Shown: positions 44,601 through 52,368 of the stretch, one piece after another
Position numbering within the stretch: position 1 is the first letter of the stretch
How the letters are laid out: each line of letters opens with the position of its first letter
DNA from: Metabacillus halosaccharovorans
Lineage (GTDB): Bacteria; Bacillota; Bacilli; Bacillales; Bacillaceae
NCBI RefSeq assembly: GCF_002019635.1
Contig: NZ_KV917371.1
Coordinates: forward strand, 186,001 to 250,000
DNA length: 64,000 nt
Reading direction: 5' to 3'
Notes under the pieces: model-generated
What the model saw: only the letters and a program-made list of their open reading frames with translations
The model's database searches: none
Told to the model about the DNA's origin: nothing
Made by a program: the position numbers and the translations under genes

Positions 44601-45649
44601 TATTTTAAAACATTAAATCTATAAGTTGTGGATGTCTTGTACTCTTCCCCAGTATCCAAAATACATGGTGAAAATTGTGGATGATTTATTGAATCAGGAA
44701 GACCTTGCGTTTCCAAACAAACACCCATGTACCTTCTAGCCTTTGTTCCTCTAATATCAAATGGCTCCTCGAGCATATTACTTGTGTATATGACAACACT
44801 TTGTTGATCTGTTTCCACGATTAGCTTTCTTCCACTCTTTTCATCGATTAACACAATTTCTTCATTTTGATGGTCATCTAAAAGAAATGGATGGTCCACA
44901 CCTTGACCTACGAGTTGAATTTGCTCATGAGTTGAAGATATTGCTTCCTCAATCTTCTTCCCAGTATTAAAATCAAAAGGTGTATTTGTAACATTCATAA
45001 ACTTTCCAGTCGGTACCACATTGGCATTTAACTCAAGGATTTCACTACTCTTCACTTGTAATTTATGTGATAAAATATCATCTTTTAGATCTCCACTTAA
45101 GTTAAAATAGCTATGATTTGTTAAATTAACTATTGTCTTTTTATCAGTTGTTGCATGATATGTAATAGAAAGCTCATTTTGCTCGTTTAAAGTGTATGTA
45201 ATTCTAACAGATAAGTTTCCTGGATACCCGTTCTCACCATCTTTGCTAACATAGGAGAACTCCACACCTACTGCGTCGATATCATTTATTTCCTGAGCAT
45301 CCCAAAGCTTTTTATCAAAGGCTTCTGGCCCGCCATGTAAATGATTATTAGCATCATTTTTTGGCAATTCATATATTTGGCCATCTAGTTCAAATTGCCC
45401 GTTACTTATTCTCCCTGCTACACGTCCACAAACAGCTCCAAAATAAGGAGAATCTTTTATGTAACTTTCAACATTGTCAAACCCAAGTACTACATTCTCC
45501 AATTTACCATTCTTATCTGGTACGATAACGTCTGTGATAATACATCCGAGCGTGATACATGATACTTTCATTCCGTTACGATTTTCTAACGTAAAAGAGT
45601 AGACTTTTTCCCCATTTAACTCTCCAAATACTTCTTTTACAACCTTCAC
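44600..45649 (-). CDS. galM: Galactose mutarotase (aldose 1-epimerase)
   Basis: The 349-residue beta-sandwich enzyme interconverts alpha and beta anomers of galactose and glucose. Catalytic His residues are in NNHLHGGPEAFDKKLW and TNHSYFNLSG, and the catalytic Glu is in CLETQGLPDS near the C-terminus. Length is typical. No other Leloir-pathway gene is nearby, so it is a stand-alone sugar gene here. GTG start with AGAGGAGA upstream. Confidence 0.92.
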   Translation of the reverse strand: MKVVKEVFGELNGEKVYSFTLENRNGMKVSCITLGCIITDVIVPDKNGKLENVVLGFDNVESYIKDSPYFGAVCGRVAGRISNGQFELDGQIYELPKNDANNHLHGGPEAFDKKLWDAQEINDIDAVGVEFSYVSKDGENGYPGNLSVRITYTLNEQNELSITYHATTDKKTIVNLTNHSYFNLSGDLKDDILSHKLQVKSSEILELNANVVPTGKFMNVTNTPFDFNTGKKIEEAISSTHEQIQLVGQGVDHPFLLDDHQNEEIVLIDEKSGRKLIVETDQQSVVIYTSNMLEEPFDIRGTKARRYMGVCLETQGLPDSINHPQFSPCILDTGEEYKTSTTYRFNVLK

Positions 45650-45772
45650 AATATCTCTCCTCTTTCTTAACAGTCTTATCTTTATATCAGATGATATCTA
45701 AACCATTATATCACATTATTTGACAGCGTTTTCCTCCAATAAAGTCAAAGATGCACTAACCTATATAATTAA

Positions 45773-46567
45773 TCATTCATTCTGCTTTTCCTGCATTATT
45801 TGAATTTTTCCACAAAATAATTCGATCTCTTTGTTTGCTATCTTCCATCTTTTTGTTGGAACTTGATGATTTGTTTTGTTAATGATTACAACACGGAGGT
45901 GTTTTATTCTTTTTTTATAAAAAGTATGATAGGTATTCGTTAATTCTGATTTTGATCCATCAATGATTAAAGCCGGGACAGAGATATGTTTAAGTTCTTT
46001 CATAAGATTACAATTTAAGACATCGAAATAATAGTTATACCATGCTTCCTTTTGAGCTTTCCGCATATGCTCCACAAGCAATTTTCTCACATACTTATTT
46101 TTTGTATGACTTATTGCTAACAATTTACAAAGGAAATCACGATGATGTCTAACAAGATACATTCCTGTTTTATGCTCTAATTGAAATAGTGGATCTACTA
46201 CAGCTGGATATCCTCCAAATAAAATAAGCCCTTTCATTCGTTCCTTGTAATGAATACTCATATACTGCGCTATCATCCCTCCTGCAGAATACCCACAAAC
46301 AATAGCACAATCAATTCCTAATCTATCTAAGAGTAAGATTATTTCTTCTGCATAATACTTCACCAAATTATCAACTGGTTCAACACGTGAACTATCACCA
46401 TGTCCTGATAAATCAGGTATGATCAATCTCATACTTTGACCTAGGTTTCCTTGAAAATAAAAAACATGTCTACCCATACCTGGTGGGTGAATAAAAACAA
46501 TCGGCACACCCTCTCCAATTTCATCATAGGCTATGCTTTGTCCGTTTTCTAATTCTACGGTAGGCAT
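45773..46567 (-). CDS. Alpha/beta hydrolase
   Basis: The 264-residue protein has the alpha/beta hydrolase fold. An oxyanion-hole loop is at IHPPGMG, the nucleophile elbow is GYSAGGM (Ser about residue 93), the acid is in IIDGSKSE, and the catalytic His is in NKTNHQVPTKR. The substrate is unknown; esterases and hydrolases of metabolites share this signature. AGGAGG precedes the ATG. It is transcribed alone. Confidence 0.82.
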   Translation of the reverse strand: MPTVELENGQSIAYDEIGEGVPIVFIHPPGMGRHVFYFQGNLGQSMRLIIPDLSGHGDSSRVEPVDNLVKYYAEEIILLLDRLGIDCAIVCGYSAGGMIAQYMSIHYKERMKGLILFGGYPAVVDPLFQLEHKTGMYLVRHHRDFLCKLLAISHTKNKYVRKLLVEHMRKAQKEAWYNYYFDVLNCNLMKELKHISVPALIIDGSKSELTNTYHTFYKKRIKHLRVVIINKTNHQVPTKRWKIANKEIELFCGKIQIMQEKQNE

Positions 46568-46660
46568 AAACTTTTCCTCCTAAATATTTTTTACTTGTAG
46601 TGTTCCTAGAACAACAACGAATTACCCGTTTTTAATGGAAAAACTTTCATACACAATCAT

Positions 46661-46691
46661 TGAATAAATAATTTGTAACCGAGTTATATTA
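46661..46691 (+). promoter_or_regulatory. Sigma-G-type promoter of the spore protein gene
   Basis: TGAATA (46661-46666) and TATATTA (46685-46691) are separated by 18 bases. This matches the sigma-G -35 consensus exactly and fits most of the -10 consensus CATACTA. It lies 113 bases before the spore protein start. Confidence 0.65.
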
Positions 46692-46804
46692 AATATCAAC
46701 AAAAGCAAATAATTTTTTTAAGGGTTAACCTAGATGGTTAATGGATGGTGCAAATCCACCCTAACCCACCACACAATACATTTTTAAAAGGAGATGGATT
46801 TATT

Positions 46805-47020
46805 ATGGCCAGCAACAGTAACAACAATTCTAATCAATTAGTAGTACCTGGTGCTTCTCAAGCGATCGACCAAATGAAATACGAAATCGCAAGTGAATTC
46901 GGTGTAAATCTTGGTGGCGAAACAACATCTCGTGCAAATGGTTCTGTTGGTGGCGAAATTACAAAACGCTTAGTATCTATGGCTCAGCAACAAATGAGCG
47001 GCGGAACTGGTAGATTTTAA
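46805..47020 (+). CDS. Alpha/beta-type small acid-soluble spore protein
   Basis: The 71-residue DNA-binding protein coats spore DNA and protects it from UV and other damage, then feeds amino acids on germination. The GPR protease site is [10 protein letters not shown], and the second conserved block is [15 protein letters not shown]. The N-terminus is [12 protein letters not shown]. The ATG at 46805 follows AAAGGAG; an earlier in-frame ATG at 46745 lacks support. Which Ssp paralogue it is cannot be told. Confidence 0.95.
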   Translation: MASNSNNNSNQLVVPGASQAIDQMKYEIASEFGVNLGGETTSRANGSVGGEITKRLVSMAQQQMSGGTGRF

Positions 47021-47038
47021 TTAAATATAATTGGCTAA

Positions 47039-47069
47039 GAGCATCGCATGCAGCGGTGCTCTTTTTATT
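47039..47069 (+). terminator. Intrinsic terminator of the spore protein gene
   Basis: GAGCATCGC pairs with GCGGTGCTC (one G-T pair) around ATGCA, followed by TTTTTATT. Confidence 0.85.
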
Positions 47070-47141
47070 GGTTTGTCATGAAAACATTCTGATTGGACAC
47101 CCTAATAAAGCCTCTATTAATTGAAAAAGGGAGTGGAGTTA

Positions 47142-47312
47142 ATGGTTAACGAAAATTTTGATGAATTTATAAAGACTGAAGCAAAACATAAATCGCAATA
47201 TCTCGGCTCTAAACAGCCTTCACATGGAATATATAAAAATGATGAAGAGATTAATTCCCGAACAAATACTGATGACTCAGTAGGAGCGGATGGACGAGAT
47301 GTTTTTAAATAA
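47142..47312 (+). CDS. Small hydrophilic protein of unknown function
   Basis: The 56-residue protein reads MVNENFDEFIKTEAKHKSQY at the start and ends VGADGRDVFK. It is polar and probably mainly disordered. The ATG at 47142 follows GGGAGTGGAG; a TTG at 47121 precedes the ribosome site and is rejected. I do not recognise the family. Confidence 0.55.
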   Translation: MVNENFDEFIKTEAKHKSQYLGSKQPSHGIYKNDEEINSRTNTDDSVGADGRDVFK

Positions 47313-47430
47313 AACAAGTTGATTTTTGGGCAGTCAGTGTTATAAAATGGCTGCCTTTTTTAACATTTTGAATTATCTTCGATTTTGTTTTTTCATTACT
47401 ATTAGACATAAAACTTCACAAATCGGCAAA

Positions 47431-47460
47431 AATCCTCTTCTTATAATAGAAGAGGATTTT
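47431..47460. terminator. Bidirectional terminator after the LysM/CAP gene
   Basis: AATCCTCTTCT pairs perfectly with AGAAGAGGATT around a six-base loop, with T tracts on both strands. Confidence 0.85.
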
Positions 47461-47473
47461 TCCTACTTTATAC

Positions 47474-48097
47474 TTATCTACCCTTAATAAACATTTGCAC
47501 CCATGCACCATGATAGAACCCTACTCCGATTGCATCAAATTCAGGTTTTAAAATATTTGCACGATGACCTGATGAGTTCATCCAGGCATTCATTACTTCT
47601 TGTGGAGTTTTTTGACCTTTTGCAATATTTTCTCCTGCATACGAGTAGCTAATTCCAAATGTTTTTAACATATTAAAAGGTGATCCGTAATTTGGACTTG
47701 TGTGTGAGAAGTAATTTGAATTAATCATGTCCTCTGCTTTTTTCTGAGCTACATTTTTCACATCCGCTCGATGTGTTAAAGGTCTTAATCCTGCTTTTGC
47801 ACGCTCTTGATTTACTAGTTGAACAACTTGCTCTTGGAAGCTGCTAACACTTTTAGCTGAAGGTTTAAGACGGATTACCTCTCCCACATGCATATTTCTT
47901 GGTTCAACGTTAGGGTTTAATTCCATTAACTTCTGATAATCTAACCCATATCGTTGGGCTATGTACCAGAAAGTATCACCTTTTGATACTTTGTAAAATT
48001 CAAATGGCGGTTCTTTAAAGGTTTTAATTTGCCCATGTGATATAGAAGGGATCACCATAAATAAGACAAATGTTGCTAAAAAAAGCTTTTTTAACAT
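47474..48097 (-). CDS. Secreted LysM and CAP-domain protein (YkwD-like)
   Basis: The 207-residue exported protein has an N-terminal signal peptide (MLKKLFLATFVLFMVIPSIS). One LysM domain follows (YKVSKGDTFWYIAQRYGL to VGEVIRLKP, about residues 32-77) for peptidoglycan binding, then a CAP/SCP domain (about 88-207) with HTSPNYG, YAGENIAKG and SGHRANILK. Such proteins occur in spore coat or vegetative wall; their activity is unknown. ATG at 48097 is chosen because GGAGG precedes it; an in-frame upstream start at 48187 would bury the signal peptide. Confidence 0.88.
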   Translation of the reverse strand: MLKKLFLATFVLFMVIPSISHGQIKTFKEPPFEFYKVSKGDTFWYIAQRYGLDYQKLMELNPNVEPRNMHVGEVIRLKPSAKSVSSFQEQVVQLVNQERAKAGLRPLTHRADVKNVAQKKAEDMINSNYFSHTSPNYGSPFNMLKTFGISYSYAGENIAKGQKTPQEVMNAWMNSSGHRANILKPEFDAIGVGFYHGAWVQMFIKGR

Positions 48098-48161
48098 ATA
48101 GTTTTCCTCCAATTTTTTGTTTTTTCCCATGTTAGTTTGGCTAATTTTCTTAAAACCATAC

Positions 48162-48192
48162 AAAAAAGAGATCAGACTATGGTCCAATCTCT
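48162..48192 (-). terminator. Terminator of the aminohydroxybenzoate-type operon
   Basis: AGAGAT-GGAC pairs with GTC-ATCTCT around a short loop, followed by TTTTTTG on the minus strand, 32 bases past the last gene of the operon. Confidence 0.75.
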
Positions 48193-48223
48193 CCTACTTA
48201 ATCATTTTTTTAGCGATTCTTTG

Positions 48224-48415
48224 TTATTCATTTTGATCTTTTTCGCCTCTAAAATTCTCCGGTAATTTTTCTAAAGGGATATTTATTCCAAGTTCACGTA
48301 GCATATCGAATACAGCACCTTGGATTTTGTCACCTGATGCTCCTTGTTTCTTTAACTCTGCGATTTTCTTTGATAAGTTACCAATTGCTTCGTTTGTGAA
48401 TTGTTGTTTCTCCAT
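48224..48415 (-). CDS. 63-residue protein, last gene of the biosynthetic operon
   Basis: The protein begins MEKQQFTNEAIGNLSKKIAE and is mainly helical and charged, with MLRELGINIPLEKLPENF in the second half. There is no cysteine, no carrier-protein DSL serine motif and no leader-peptide pattern. It starts 8 bases after the aldolase stop and shares the operon and its terminator. I do not recognise it. A small accessory or binding partner of the pathway enzymes is a guess. Confidence 0.6.
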   Translation of the reverse strand: MEKQQFTNEAIGNLSKKIAELKKQGASGDKIQGAVFDMLRELGINIPLEKLPENFRGEKDQNE

Positions 48416-48423
48416 ATTTCACC

Positions 48424-49188
48424 TCATGATTGATTTAAAATAGATCGGATATTTTCACATAATTTCTTTGGATCATCATCTTGAAAAATATTTCGACCTA
48501 TTGAGATTCCACTTGCACCAGCATTTACCGCATCGTCAATCATCGTGATTAAATCATCGTTTGATGATAGTCTTTCCCCACCAGCGATTAACACAGGAAT
48601 TTTCACCCCGGAAACGACTTGTTTGAATGTCTCAGATGAACCACTATAATTGACTTTCACAATATCTGCTCCAAGCTCCTCGGCTACACGTGCAGCATGG
48701 CGGATTCGGTCCGGGTCAAATTCATGCACTCTGGAACCGTCACGAACATACATCATAGCTAATAAAGGCAAGCCCCACTTATCACATTCTTCAGCAATTA
48801 AACCAACATCCTTTATTTGTTCGGCTTCGAAAGGGGATCCGAGGTTTACATGTGTTGAAATAGCAGTTGCACCCAATCGAATCGAATGCTCTACTGAAGA
48901 AACAAGTTCTTTTCGCATTGATTGAGATTCTGGAGCTAAAGCTGTTGATGCTGATAAATGAATGATAAGTTCACCTTTGTTTGAACCAATTGCATCTGTT
49001 AAATATCGAACAAGCCCTTTATGAACGACAACAGCATCTGCACCACCATCGAATACAGCTTCAACTGTTTTGTTAATATCTGTTAACCCTGTAACAGGTC
49101 CGATCGTAATTCCATGATCCATCGGGACAATGAGTAGTTTGTCGGAATGATGGTAAAGCTTCTTTAGACGAATTTCTTTTCCGGACAT
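48424..49188 (-). CDS. GriI/ADTH synthase-like class I aldolase
   Basis: The 254-residue DeoC/FbaB-fold aldolase is of the type that joins aspartate semialdehyde to a C3 or C6 ketose phosphate. The expected residues of MJ0400-type enzymes are present: Asp24-His25 in VPMDHG, Tyr147 in MMYVRD and the Schiff-base Lys178 in DIVKVNYSG. Phosphate-binding segments are IAGGER and SIGRNIF. Archaeal ADTH synthase starts an alternative shikimate route; Streptomyces GriI instead makes the precursor of 3-amino-4-hydroxybenzoate. Adjacency to the synthase II gene (18 bases) fits either. GGAGGAA precedes the ATG. Confidence 0.85.
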   Translation of the reverse strand: MSGKEIRLKKLYHHSDKLLIVPMDHGITIGPVTGLTDINKTVEAVFDGGADAVVVHKGLVRYLTDAIGSNKGELIIHLSASTALAPESQSMRKELVSSVEHSIRLGATAISTHVNLGSPFEAEQIKDVGLIAEECDKWGLPLLAMMYVRDGSRVHEFDPDRIRHAARVAEELGADIVKVNYSGSSETFKQVVSGVKIPVLIAGGERLSSNDDLITMIDDAVNAGASGISIGRNIFQDDDPKKLCENIRSILNQS

Positions 49189-49206
49189 TCTGATTCCTCC
49201 AATGTT

Positions 49207-50313
49207 CTATCTTTCGATAATTGTTTCACTTACTTTTACACCAACGTGTCTTCCTGGTTCACAAATATATGATAATAATTCATCACCCGGTTGTATTGTA
49301 GAAGCATTACGCGGTTTTCCGTCTGCACTCATAATACGAATGTGCCAGTCATCTTGTACGATTACGTTTAATTCACGCTCTCCTACTTTTCCTTTGATGA
49401 GCAACATCGGACGAACCTCTGTTTTTATACGCCCAACTGTTAACACACGAGTTTCACCTTTTGTATTCACACACAACACCTTATCTCCAGCTTTTAAATC
49501 ACTTAAATATTCAGCTGCATCCTCTGGCTGCCATACATATGAGTGAACAGCACCAGCGTTTACACGAAATGGTCTTAAATTCATATAAGGAAGGTAATGA
49601 GTTTCAGAACAAACGAATACTCCTCCACCAGAAGTTGATCCAATGATCATTCCCTCATCCTGGGTCATAATGCCAGTAGTATCAATACAAGCACGGACAC
49701 CCATCCCTGCATGCATCACCTCGGTTACGACCAATGGGTGCAATTCAAGGTTTGGTAAACTTTGTTTTGACATAAATTCAGTTAATCTTTTCACTTCACT
49801 AACATTTGATGTAGCAAATAATACGCCATCACTACCTTTTTCAAGTGTTCCATAAGCGATCTCTGTATCGATTGCTGTATTTACTGCTCTTAAAAGGACA
49901 GTATTGCTTTCCTCTAAACGGGCAATAATTAACTCTAATGGAATATTTGTCGGTAAATCAAAGTCAACAGCCGCAAAATTATACTCACTTGCTTCTCTTG
50001 AGCAGCGTTCTAACATTTCTCTATTATCAACAGAATAAAAGATACATGTTTGAAACCCTTGTTTTTTCGCTTCTGCTAGTACCTCTTCCTTATTAGAAAA
50101 AATGACATCTCCAGCAGGTACTTCCTCTAATTGTTCACTGTTTTCGACTTCAGTCATGAACGTCATTTTTTGAGGAAAATAACCTTCTTGACGTTGTTGT
50201 AGAGATACCAACACTTTATCAATTGGTGAATGGTTGATTAGTTCCCACACATCCATATTTTCTACTGATACTCCTCTTCCGTCATACCATACTTGCCTAG
50301 CTTTTTGTTGCAT
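49207..50313 (-). CDS. GriH/3-dehydroquinate synthase II-like enzyme
   Basis: The 368-residue protein matches the archaeal-type 3-dehydroquinate synthase II family across its length. Recognisable segments are WYDGRG at the start, EVMHAGMGVRACIDT, EGMIIGSTSGGGVFVCSE, RPFRVNAGAVHSYV and the C-terminal EPGRHVGV. Archaeal members oxidatively deaminate and cyclise the ADTH product to dehydroquinate. Streptomyces GriH closes the ring to give 3-amino-4-hydroxybenzoate. It is not homologous to the AroB expected elsewhere in a Bacillus. Next to the GriI-like gene in the same operon. AGGAGTAAGG precedes the ATG. Confidence 0.87.
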   Translation of the reverse strand: MQQKARQVWYDGRGVSVENMDVWELINHSPIDKVLVSLQQRQEGYFPQKMTFMTEVENSEQLEEVPAGDVIFSNKEEVLAEAKKQGFQTCIFYSVDNREMLERCSREASEYNFAAVDFDLPTNIPLELIIARLEESNTVLLRAVNTAIDTEIAYGTLEKGSDGVLFATSNVSEVKRLTEFMSKQSLPNLELHPLVVTEVMHAGMGVRACIDTTGIMTQDEGMIIGSTSGGGVFVCSETHYLPYMNLRPFRVNAGAVHSYVWQPEDAAEYLSDLKAGDKVLCVNTKGETRVLTVGRIKTEVRPMLLIKGKVGERELNVIVQDDWHIRIMSADGKPRNASTIQPGDELLSYICEPGRHVGVKVSETIIER

Positions 50314-50333
50314 CTATCCTTACTCCTTCCAAA

Positions 50334-51587
50334 CTAATTAGTTTTAATTTTGTTTAATAAATTTACTGTTTCTTGGTCAGTTAAAAAGTAACGGGGCTTC
50401 CCTTTCATTCCGAAGGAAACATCATCTGTCCTATCGTACAAGGTTCCTTTATCTAAAAGGATAATAGAGATGTTGACCCCATACATCTTCTTCAACTTTT
50501 CAATATCATTCACATGAATCGTATCAGTACTAGACTCCTTTTCAATAAATAGATAGAGTGTATTGGTAATCTTTCCTGCAGACCAAAAGCGCCTTGCAGG
50601 TAATGGAGCGATCATCTTCTCTATTTCGTACAGGTCAAATGAAACTGACTCAATTGTTATCAGGTTTTCTTTTCTGCCTCTAATGACAAATGAACGACCT
50701 CTACCACATGAACAAGAGCTGTTTATCTCCTGAACAATATCTCCTGTTGCATACCGAATCAAAGGTGTAGCTCTTTTACGAAGCGTTGTAATGACAAGAT
50801 TTCCACATTCACCAGGTTTTACATCAGTTTCAAAATCATCGTTTAAAATTTCAACATGAAAATAGTCTTCAAACATGTGAAGATGCTGTTGAGTACAATC
50901 AACCATTGCTGTGCCGACCTCTGTCATACCATAGTTATCAAACACTGGCACACCCCAGATATCTTCAATTAACTTCCTGCGATAAGGTGTTAATGGTTCA
51001 CCTGCTGTACATATTGCTCTTAAAAAAGGAAAATCTCTTTTAGGTTCAAGACCTTGCATTTCTGCCATTTCCGCCAGCATAATAGCCTGTAATGAAATAC
51101 ACGCAAGGACCGTTATATTTAATCTTTTCATCAGATCTATCACTTTTGGCATAGGTGTAACAGTTGTACGACTATCTGCAGGAATTACACATCCACTCTG
51201 CATTTGAACAGACCGGTGCATAAAATGAGATATTGTTGATAGTGCATATGGAAAGCGGATGAGAACTCGGTCATTGTGGTTAAAATTGACTCCACAGCTT
51301 GTAATACCTCTAGCAATTTCGTCAAGATCAGTCTCCGAATACCATACCGAAACAGGTGTTCCGGTTGTTCCGGAAGATTCATGGTATTGAGATAACAACA
51401 TATTAGAATCAGGCAGTAAACCAAAAGGTGATTGTTCTCTAAGATCAGCTTTCGTCGTTAACGGGATTGTTTTTAAATCATAAAGAGAATGCAGTAGTGG
51501 GATTTGAATGCGTTTAGAGTAATATGGAGATGTTTTGGCATAGGTTAGGATTTCATTTATAGCATTGATCTTCTTCTGTGTGTTCAT
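50334..51587 (-). CDS. PaaK-like adenylating acid ligase
   Basis: The 417-residue ANL-superfamily protein of the phenylacetate-CoA ligase/F390 synthetase group has the P-loop SSGTTGTPVSV (about residue 70), NYGMTEVGTAM, RYATGDIV, a CSCGRGR zinc-type motif and a C-terminal GKPRYFL lysine region. Such enzymes activate an aromatic carboxylate as an adenylate and pass it to CoA or another acceptor. The sequence differs widely from the second ligase at 52369-53703, so the two probably activate different acids or act at different steps. AGAGGTGTG precedes the ATG. Confidence 0.82.
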   Translation of the reverse strand: MNTQKKINAINEILTYAKTSPYYSKRIQIPLLHSLYDLKTIPLTTKADLREQSPFGLLPDSNMLLSQYHESSGTTGTPVSVWYSETDLDEIARGITSCGVNFNHNDRVLIRFPYALSTISHFMHRSVQMQSGCVIPADSRTTVTPMPKVIDLMKRLNITVLACISLQAIMLAEMAEMQGLEPKRDFPFLRAICTAGEPLTPYRRKLIEDIWGVPVFDNYGMTEVGTAMVDCTQQHLHMFEDYFHVEILNDDFETDVKPGECGNLVITTLRKRATPLIRYATGDIVQEINSSCSCGRGRSFVIRGRKENLITIESVSFDLYEIEKMIAPLPARRFWSAGKITNTLYLFIEKESSTDTIHVNDIEKLKKMYGVNISIILLDKGTLYDRTDDVSFGMKGKPRYFLTDQETVNLLNKIKTN

Positions 51588-51601
51588 CTACAAACACACC
51601 T

Positions 51602-52357
51602 CTATTTCATTTGTAATAAATGTTTAATATTTTGGCTTAAAATTTCTTCCCGCTCCCGGTCACTGATATTGAGCTTTAACACTTTCTCAAGTTCAATTCC
51701 GGGGTGTGATAACGGGTATTCTGATCCAAAAATCACTTTTGATGAGCCGATTTTTTTTACTGATTCTTGAATGTGAAGATAATTTCCTGTTGACGTTTCT
51801 AAATAAAAGTTCTTCATAACTGCTGCAGCTTCAAGTGCCTCTTGATCAGCAGGACCAAATCCCATATGTCCAATAATAAAATTAGTTTTTGGAAATTGTT
51901 TTGCTAATTGAACAAATTTTGCTGTCGAAGCGCCCGGACTGTAAACGACGTGCGAATAAACTGGAAACCCATAATTTCCACATAATTCAGCTAAACCTGT
52001 TACTCCCTTGGATGCAAAGGAAAACTGATGTGATAACGGAGATAACTTTAAGCCTTTAAACCCTTGTTTTTTTCCGCTTTCCAATTGAGAAAGAACATCT
52101 TTATCATGCGGATTAAGACAAATAAATCCATGAATTTGTTGATTTGCTTTGGATGCTTTTTCAACATATAAATTGTCGGGAACCGGATTATCCGGTTTTG
52201 AACGTCCTGTAATATATTCCGTCATTTTTCGGACATCCAGCATTGCACCTGGTACAGCTACTGCCTCATCAATCCCTGCCTCTTTCATCAATTTCAAATA
52301 CGTTTCCGTGTTTCCATATTCGGTATTTGAAAGATGTGTATGCGCATCGATAATCAT
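51602..52357 (-). CDS. Metal-dependent amidohydrolase-2 family protein
   Basis: The 251-residue TIM-barrel protein has the metal-binding DAHTH (His6, His8), Lys-containing FKGLKLSP, His136 in VYSHVVYS and His164 in IIGHMGFG. The C-terminal site usually reads GSDYP; here it is GSEYP with Glu213. The family includes ACMSD and several hydroxybenzoate decarboxylases as well as hydrolases. In this operon a role in processing an aminohydroxybenzoate, for instance decarboxylation or hydrolysis of an activated product, is plausible but unproven. GGGGTGG precedes the ATG. Confidence 0.8.
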   Translation of the reverse strand: MIIDAHTHLSNTEYGNTETYLKLMKEAGIDEAVAVPGAMLDVRKMTEYITGRSKPDNPVPDNLYVEKASKANQQIHGFICLNPHDKDVLSQLESGKKQGFKGLKLSPLSHQFSFASKGVTGLAELCGNYGFPVYSHVVYSPGASTAKFVQLAKQFPKTNFIIGHMGFGPADQEALEAAAVMKNFYLETSTGNYLHIQESVKKIGSSKVIFGSEYPLSHPGIELEKVLKLNISDREREEILSQNIKHLLQMK

Positions 52358-52368
52358 ATTTCCACCCC

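Noticed and set aside
48424-50313. Archaeal shikimate route to dehydroquinate as the main role of the enzyme pair
   Set aside because: Bacilli normally carry canonical aroA/aroB, and the partner ligases and amidohydrolase point to specialised metabolism. It remains an alternative until the genome is checked.
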